27,020 nt of DNA from Acidimicrobiales bacterium (GTDB lineage: Bacteria > Actinomycetota > Acidimicrobiia > Acidimicrobiales > SZUA-35). Below are positions 24,083 through 27,020 of this stretch, one piece after another. The notes beneath the pieces are model-generated. The model made no database searches and had not been told where the DNA came from. It saw only the letters and a program-made list of their open reading frames with translations. How positions within the stretch are numbered: position 1 is the first letter of the stretch; every line of letters begins with the position of its first letter. The stretch is from positions 1 through 27,020 of the forward strand of contig JAHECQ010000006.1 in assembly GCA_024641625.1 (NCBI GenBank). Reading direction: 5' to 3'. Both the position numbers and the translations under genes were made by a program.

Positions 24083-25309
24083 TCAGTCGGCAGCATCGTC
24101 GAGTGACTCGAGTTCGTAGTCGCCGTCATCGTCCTCGACGAGCCGCCATCCGAACATCTCGGCCAACGCCACCCTGCCTTCCTCGGGACCGCTGGCCAGG
24201 ATCGAGTCGCCCTCGCGAATCTCGACGTGTCGCCGCGGTCGGTACCAGTATCGGCCCTCGCGTTCGATCGCCAGCACCGTGTACCCCGGCTCGATTGGCA
24301 ACTCGATCTCGCCCAGTGTCTGGCCGTGCACCGAGGCGCCGCGGCCCACGGGCATACGCACCACCACGTCGTCGGTGTCGCCGAGCGCCACTGCGAGCAC
24401 CGGATGAAGCTCGGTCGACTGTTCGACCATCCACACCATGGACTGCGCCTGGTCACCGATGTCCTCGGCCGCCGCTGCGAGATGCAGGAGTCCCCGCAGC
24501 GGCGCCAGGTCGACCCCGTCCACGGCGGATCGGAGCACCCACAGCTCGAGGCGATGATTCATCTCGTCGAGGCGGTCTTCGAGATGCCGCACTTCGGCCG
24601 CCAGGCTTCGATCGCGGTAGACCAGCGCAGAATACGCCAGACCGACCGCCACCTCGGACAGATTCTTCATCTCGATCAACGTGTCGATGGCCCGGTCGAG
24701 GTCGGTGAGCGCCACCGCCTCGGGGGGCTCGGGCATGTGATAGGCCGGGGCACCGGCCAGCTCCCGCAGTCGCACGATCCCATCGGGCGAACCGCGAAGG
24801 AACAGCACGTCGCTCGGGTGGAGAATCTCGTCACCGCCAGGGTCGACGATCCAGTTCCGCCCTCGGCGGATGGCCATGATCCGCATACCGGTGACGACCG
24901 GCAACTCGAAGCTGGAAACCGGACGGTTGGCGAAGTGCGACCCACTCGCCACTTCGACCCGATGCGAGATCTCCTCCGCCGAACTCAGGTCCACCACCAG
25001 CTCACGGGGGATCCCGAGGCGGCGCGTGACGATGCGCGAGATGTCGACTGCATCGTTGGCAATTCGCTCGAGCGCCGACACGACCTGGAGCACCGCAGCC
25101 ATGGCCTCGGCTTCGCGGCGGTGGCGTACCGCCACGATGCAGAGGGTCCGCATCTGATGAACCAACGCGTTGATCTCCGACTCGAGTTCGTCGACTTCGT
25201 CGGCCATGTCAGGATCGTTGAAGTAGACCGAGGCATAGGCCAAGTCGACCATCAGCTCACTTGTGTCCTTGGCCTCCGCCAGCATCTCTCGCAGGGTTCG
25301 GGATTCCAT
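24083..25309 (-). CDS. PhoU/TrkA-C duplicated regulatory protein
   Basis: Encodes 408 residues made of two similar halves. Each half has a PhoU-like helical bundle (about 5-95 and 215-300; both with E/D-rich helix pairs such as LAYASVYFNDPDMADEVDEL and AYSALVYRDRSLAAEVRHLE) followed by a TrkA-C/RCK-C-like beta-alpha domain (about 115-195 and 315-400; LPVVTGMRIMAIRRG and LPIEPGYTVLAIERE). TrkA-C domains bind small ligands and control ion channels and transporters. The gene lies 37 bases behind an SLC41/MgtE-like permease. This permease plus PhoU/TrkA-C pairing is known from archaea and actinobacteria, so it probably regulates that transporter. The protein is soluble; its ligand is unknown. Confidence 0.87.
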   Translation of the reverse strand: MESRTLREMLAEAKDTSELMVDLAYASVYFNDPDMADEVDELESEINALVHQMRTLCIVAVRHRREAEAMAAVLQVVSALERIANDAVDISRIVTRRLGIPRELVVDLSSAEEISHRVEVASGSHFANRPVSSFELPVVTGMRIMAIRRGRNWIVDPGGDEILHPSDVLFLRGSPDGIVRLRELAGAPAYHMPEPPEAVALTDLDRAIDTLIEMKNLSEVAVGLAYSALVYRDRSLAAEVRHLEDRLDEMNHRLELWVLRSAVDGVDLAPLRGLLHLAAAAEDIGDQAQSMVWMVEQSTELHPVLAVALGDTDDVVVRMPVGRGASVHGQTLGEIELPIEPGYTVLAIEREGRYWYRPRRHVEIREGDSILASGPEEGRVALAEMFGWRLVEDDDGDYELESLDDAAD

Positions 25310-25346
25310 CCGGTTCAGTTACCCATCCGCTTTCGTTGTAGAAGGA

Positions 25347-26666
25347 TCATGCCACTCCCCAGAGGCGCAGCGCACCTACGAATGTGGCGGCGCCCACCAC
25401 GTCGAGGCTCGCGGTCACGATGGGTATGCCGTGGTTGTCGGGATCGAGCCCGAAACGCACGACCAACAGCGTCGAGTAATACGAGACCGCGGCGACGAAC
25501 GTGGTGACGATCATCCCGCCGGTGAGAGCCACAGCGATGAGGACCAGGAACCCGGGCGAGGTCTTACCGGCCGGACCGCTGATGAGTCCCGCCAGCAGGG
25601 CCAGGAACAGATAGATCGGGACCGACAACAAGAAGGTGATGGCGATGTCGGTCCGGGCTTCTCCACGGGGGATCAACGACGACTCGACGAATCCGAGGTG
25701 CACCTTCGTCGCCAGCCGGCTGGACAGGATGCCTCCCAACGCTCCCCCGGTGCTCAGGAATCCGGGAAGGATCACCAGCAGGACGGTGAAGGTCAGGAAG
25801 CGATCGATCGATGCCTCGAGGGTGAGGCCGGCGATGAGGCTGAGCACACCCGCACCGACCAACACCGGCAGCGACTCCTGAACGATGCGACGACACGTGC
25901 TCAACGTCGAAGCGATGATGAGTACGAACAGTGCCACCGCCACGAGAGTCATGACGACTGCCAGACCTCGGGTGAACCAGCCCCGTCTGATGAGCATGGT
26001 CGCCAGCACCAGTGCCGGCAGCGTGACGAAGTCTCCCGATGCCGACACCAGCGGCGCAGTGACATTGTCGAGATCCCACCCGAATCGAGCCGAACCCACC
26101 GCAAGGGCGAGGGTGATCAACAGCACGACCAACGACGCGACGGTCCCACCGAACACCGACACGACGATGAAGTCGGCCATGCCGATGGGATCGACGCCCC
26201 CGACTCGTACGACCCAGGCGAATGCCTCGGCGATCACCCCGAGGCAGACCGCAGCGGTCACCGACAGCGCCATGGTGGCAGCGACGTTCTGGCCCAGTGT
26301 CGAATCCAGGCGCCAACTCCAGGAGAACGTACCGGTGCGAAGCGCGGTCGACAGCCGACCCCCGAGCGGGCCGAACAGGTTGCCGCGCAGGCCGATTGCC
26401 GCCGGAATGAAGAGCAACAGTCCCGGGAACTGCCGAAGCGTGCTCTGGAAGCCGGCAATCGTGAAGCCGGTGATCAAGCTGGTCGTCGCCGACAGCATCA
26501 ATGCCGCCAAGCTCTGGCCTGCATCTCCCCGAGCCGGGCCCAACAGGCCACCCAGGGGACGCCAGGCCAGACGTGGGACCGCCAACGGCACCCGAGCCCG
26601 CACGCGGGCGCCCACTCGAGCCCGATCGTGACCCGACTCAGGCGATGCTCGACCCTCAAGCGACAT
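25347..26666 (-). CDS. SLC41/MgtE-like divalent cation transporter
   Basis: Encodes 439 residues. An Arg-rich cytoplasmic N-terminus (about 1-45) is followed by about ten predicted membrane helices arranged as two similar halves. Each half has the MgtE-type signature: LLLFIPAAIGLRGNLFG with LDNVTAPLVSASGDFV in the first, and VILPGFLSTGGALGGILSSRL with LDPDNHGIPIVTASLDVVG in the second. This duplicated pore without the MgtE N and CBS domains is typical of the SLC41-like branch, which carries Mg or other divalent ions. The start ATG 26666 lacks a clear ribosome site, and a mini-ORF may overlap it. The regulator gene lies 37 bases downstream. Confidence 0.88.
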   Translation of the reverse strand: MSLEGRASPESGHDRARVGARVRARVPLAVPRLAWRPLGGLLGPARGDAGQSLAALMLSATTSLITGFTIAGFQSTLRQFPGLLLFIPAAIGLRGNLFGPLGGRLSTALRTGTFSWSWRLDSTLGQNVAATMALSVTAAVCLGVIAEAFAWVVRVGGVDPIGMADFIVVSVFGGTVASLVVLLITLALAVGSARFGWDLDNVTAPLVSASGDFVTLPALVLATMLIRRGWFTRGLAVVMTLVAVALFVLIIASTLSTCRRIVQESLPVLVGAGVLSLIAGLTLEASIDRFLTFTVLLVILPGFLSTGGALGGILSSRLATKVHLGFVESSLIPRGEARTDIAITFLLSVPIYLFLALLAGLISGPAGKTSPGFLVLIAVALTGGMIVTTFVAAVSYYSTLLVVRFGLDPDNHGIPIVTASLDVVGAATFVGALRLWGVA

Positions 26667-26685
26667 CGTGATCCAGAGGTGTCAT
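26656..26685 (-). CDS. Possible leaderless nine-codon upstream ORF (MTPLDHDVA)
   Basis: Seven bases after the minus-strand -10 TACCCT, an ATG at 26685 opens a frame of nine codons ending at TGA 26658-26656. It is out of frame with the transporter and overlaps its start codon at 26666. If the transcript starts on this ATG, as for other genes in the window, the peptide would be made first and the transporter would need reinitiation. It may equally be chance. Confidence 0.3.
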   Translation of the reverse strand: MTPLDHDVA

Positions 26686-26692
26686 CACGCCG

Positions 26693-26712
26693 AGGGTAGC
26701 CATGGCTACTCT
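26693..26712. promoter_or_regulatory. Divergent -10 elements fused in a palindrome
   Basis: The perfect 14-bp palindrome GTAGCCATGGCTAC (26696-26709), extended to 20 bp with one mismatch, contains a minus-strand -10 (TACCCT, 26698-26693) and a plus-strand -10 (TACTCT, 26707-26712). The two hexamers are only eight bases apart and point outward, toward the transporter and the PEBP lipoprotein. The symmetry would also suit a dimeric repressor. Confidence 0.5.
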
Positions 26713-26720
26713 CGGAGACT

Positions 26721-27020
26721 GTGACCGGCCTCAGGCATTGCGTGCCCCATCGGGGGGATCCCTCACTGCTGGTGGCGATCGTGCTGTCGGTGCTGCTCGG
26801 TGCGGGGTGCGCCAGCGACGGGCGCGAACTCCGAACGCCTGAACCGTGGCAGACGACCACGACCCGCCCTGCGCCGCCAACGTCGGCCCCGCCGTCCCTG
26901 ACGGGGTCGAGTGGCATCGAGTTGTCGAGCCCCGACTTCGAACCCGGTGGACCGACACCCCTCGATCAGACGTGTGCCGGGGGCAATCGGCCACCCGCTC
27001 TGGAGTGGACCAGCGTCCCG
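26721..27020 (+). CDS. PEBP (YbhB/YbcL-like) lipoprotein, N-terminal part
   Basis: The first 100 codons lie inside the window and the gene runs off the end. From GTG 26721 the protein has a hydrophobic signal (about residues 16-28) ending in a lipobox-like LLGAGC (C30), then a Thr/Pro-rich linker. From about residue 67 the phosphatidylethanolamine-binding protein start is seen (LSSPDFEPGGPTP, then TCAGGNRPPALEWTSVP). Bacterial PEBP/Raf-kinase-inhibitor-like proteins have poorly known roles, and lipoprotein forms are common in actinobacteria. TACTCT eight bases before the GTG suggests a leaderless transcript. It is divergent from the SLC41-like transporter. Confidence 0.82.
   Translation, partial: MTGLRHCVPHRGDPSLLVAIVLSVLLGAGCASDGRELRTPEPWQTTTTRPAPPTSAPPSLTGSSGIELSSPDFEPGGPTPLDQTCAGGNRPPALEWTSVP

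Noticed and set aside
25263..26699. 478-codon open frame on the plus strand
   Set aside because: It is the antisense of the SLC41-like transporter and part of the regulator. The very hydrophilic Gln/Arg/His-rich product is what a reversed membrane protein gene yields.

Overview
The window is about 65% GC, densely packed, and uses GTG/ATG starts with mostly TGA stops. The gene content points to a high-GC actinomycete: an Mca-type mycothiol S-conjugate amidase, an F420-type luciferase-like oxidoreductase, FadA5/ChsB1/FadD19-like lipid-degradation enzymes, an SCP2 protein, and many leaderless promoters. A member of the class Acidimicrobiia (Ilumatobacter-like) is my best guess, but this is inferred from protein style only, without any database search. 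There is no rRNA, tRNA, CRISPR array, insertion sequence or phage gene. The region reads as ordinary chromosome, and no gene-free gap exceeds about 200 bases.

Layout. 1-1336 (+): the tail of a Pro/Thr/Ala-rich protein, coupled to a geranylgeranyl-reductase-family flavoprotein. 1415-4816 (-): pyruvate carboxylase. 4917-7632 (+): an acyl-CoA synthetase followed 13 bases later by a GrdB-family protein whose frame is interrupted by TGA at 7126-7128. That codon is best read as selenocysteine, giving a U-P-V-C motif, and a SECIS-like hairpin lies just behind it. 7667-8461 (-) enoyl-CoA hydratase; 8572-10024 (+) MFE2/ChsB1-like dehydrogenase and a PAP2 phosphatase; 10122-10307 (-) a 61-residue protein; 10503-11234 (+) a mismatch uracil glycosylase; 11277-11630 (-) a repeat-tailed LEA-like protein; 11745-14174 (+) a HerA-like ATPase; 14244-16290 (-) an LLM oxidoreductase and a membrane-anchored unknown; 16453-19403 (+) a small unknown, FadA5-like thiolase, nuclease lipoprotein and a ChbG/YdjC-fold protein with lost metal ligands; 19423-20615 (-) SCP2 and Mca; 20745-22501 (+) NfeD and SPFH; 22556-26666 (-) carotenoid oxygenase, PhoU/TrkA-C regulator and SLC41/MgtE-like permease; 26721-end (+) a PEBP lipoprotein.

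How they fit. Acyl-CoA ligase, hydratase, hydroxyacyl-CoA dehydrogenase, thiolase and SCP2 could together serve beta-oxidation of a steroid or isoprenoid side chain, but they sit in separate transcription units. Three compact pairs look like functional units: NfeD-SPFH (membrane microdomains), SLC41 permease with PhoU/TrkA-C (divalent cation transport and its control), and Mca-SCP2 (translationally coupled).

The most interesting items are the selenoprotein with its SECIS, the apparently inactive ChbG-fold protein, a repeated leaderless promoter design (TANNNT, then 6-8 bases, then the start codon), a palindromic divergent promoter at 26693-26712 with a possible upstream mini-ORF, and three unrelated 15-16 bp tandem arrays placed exactly at gene 3' ends.
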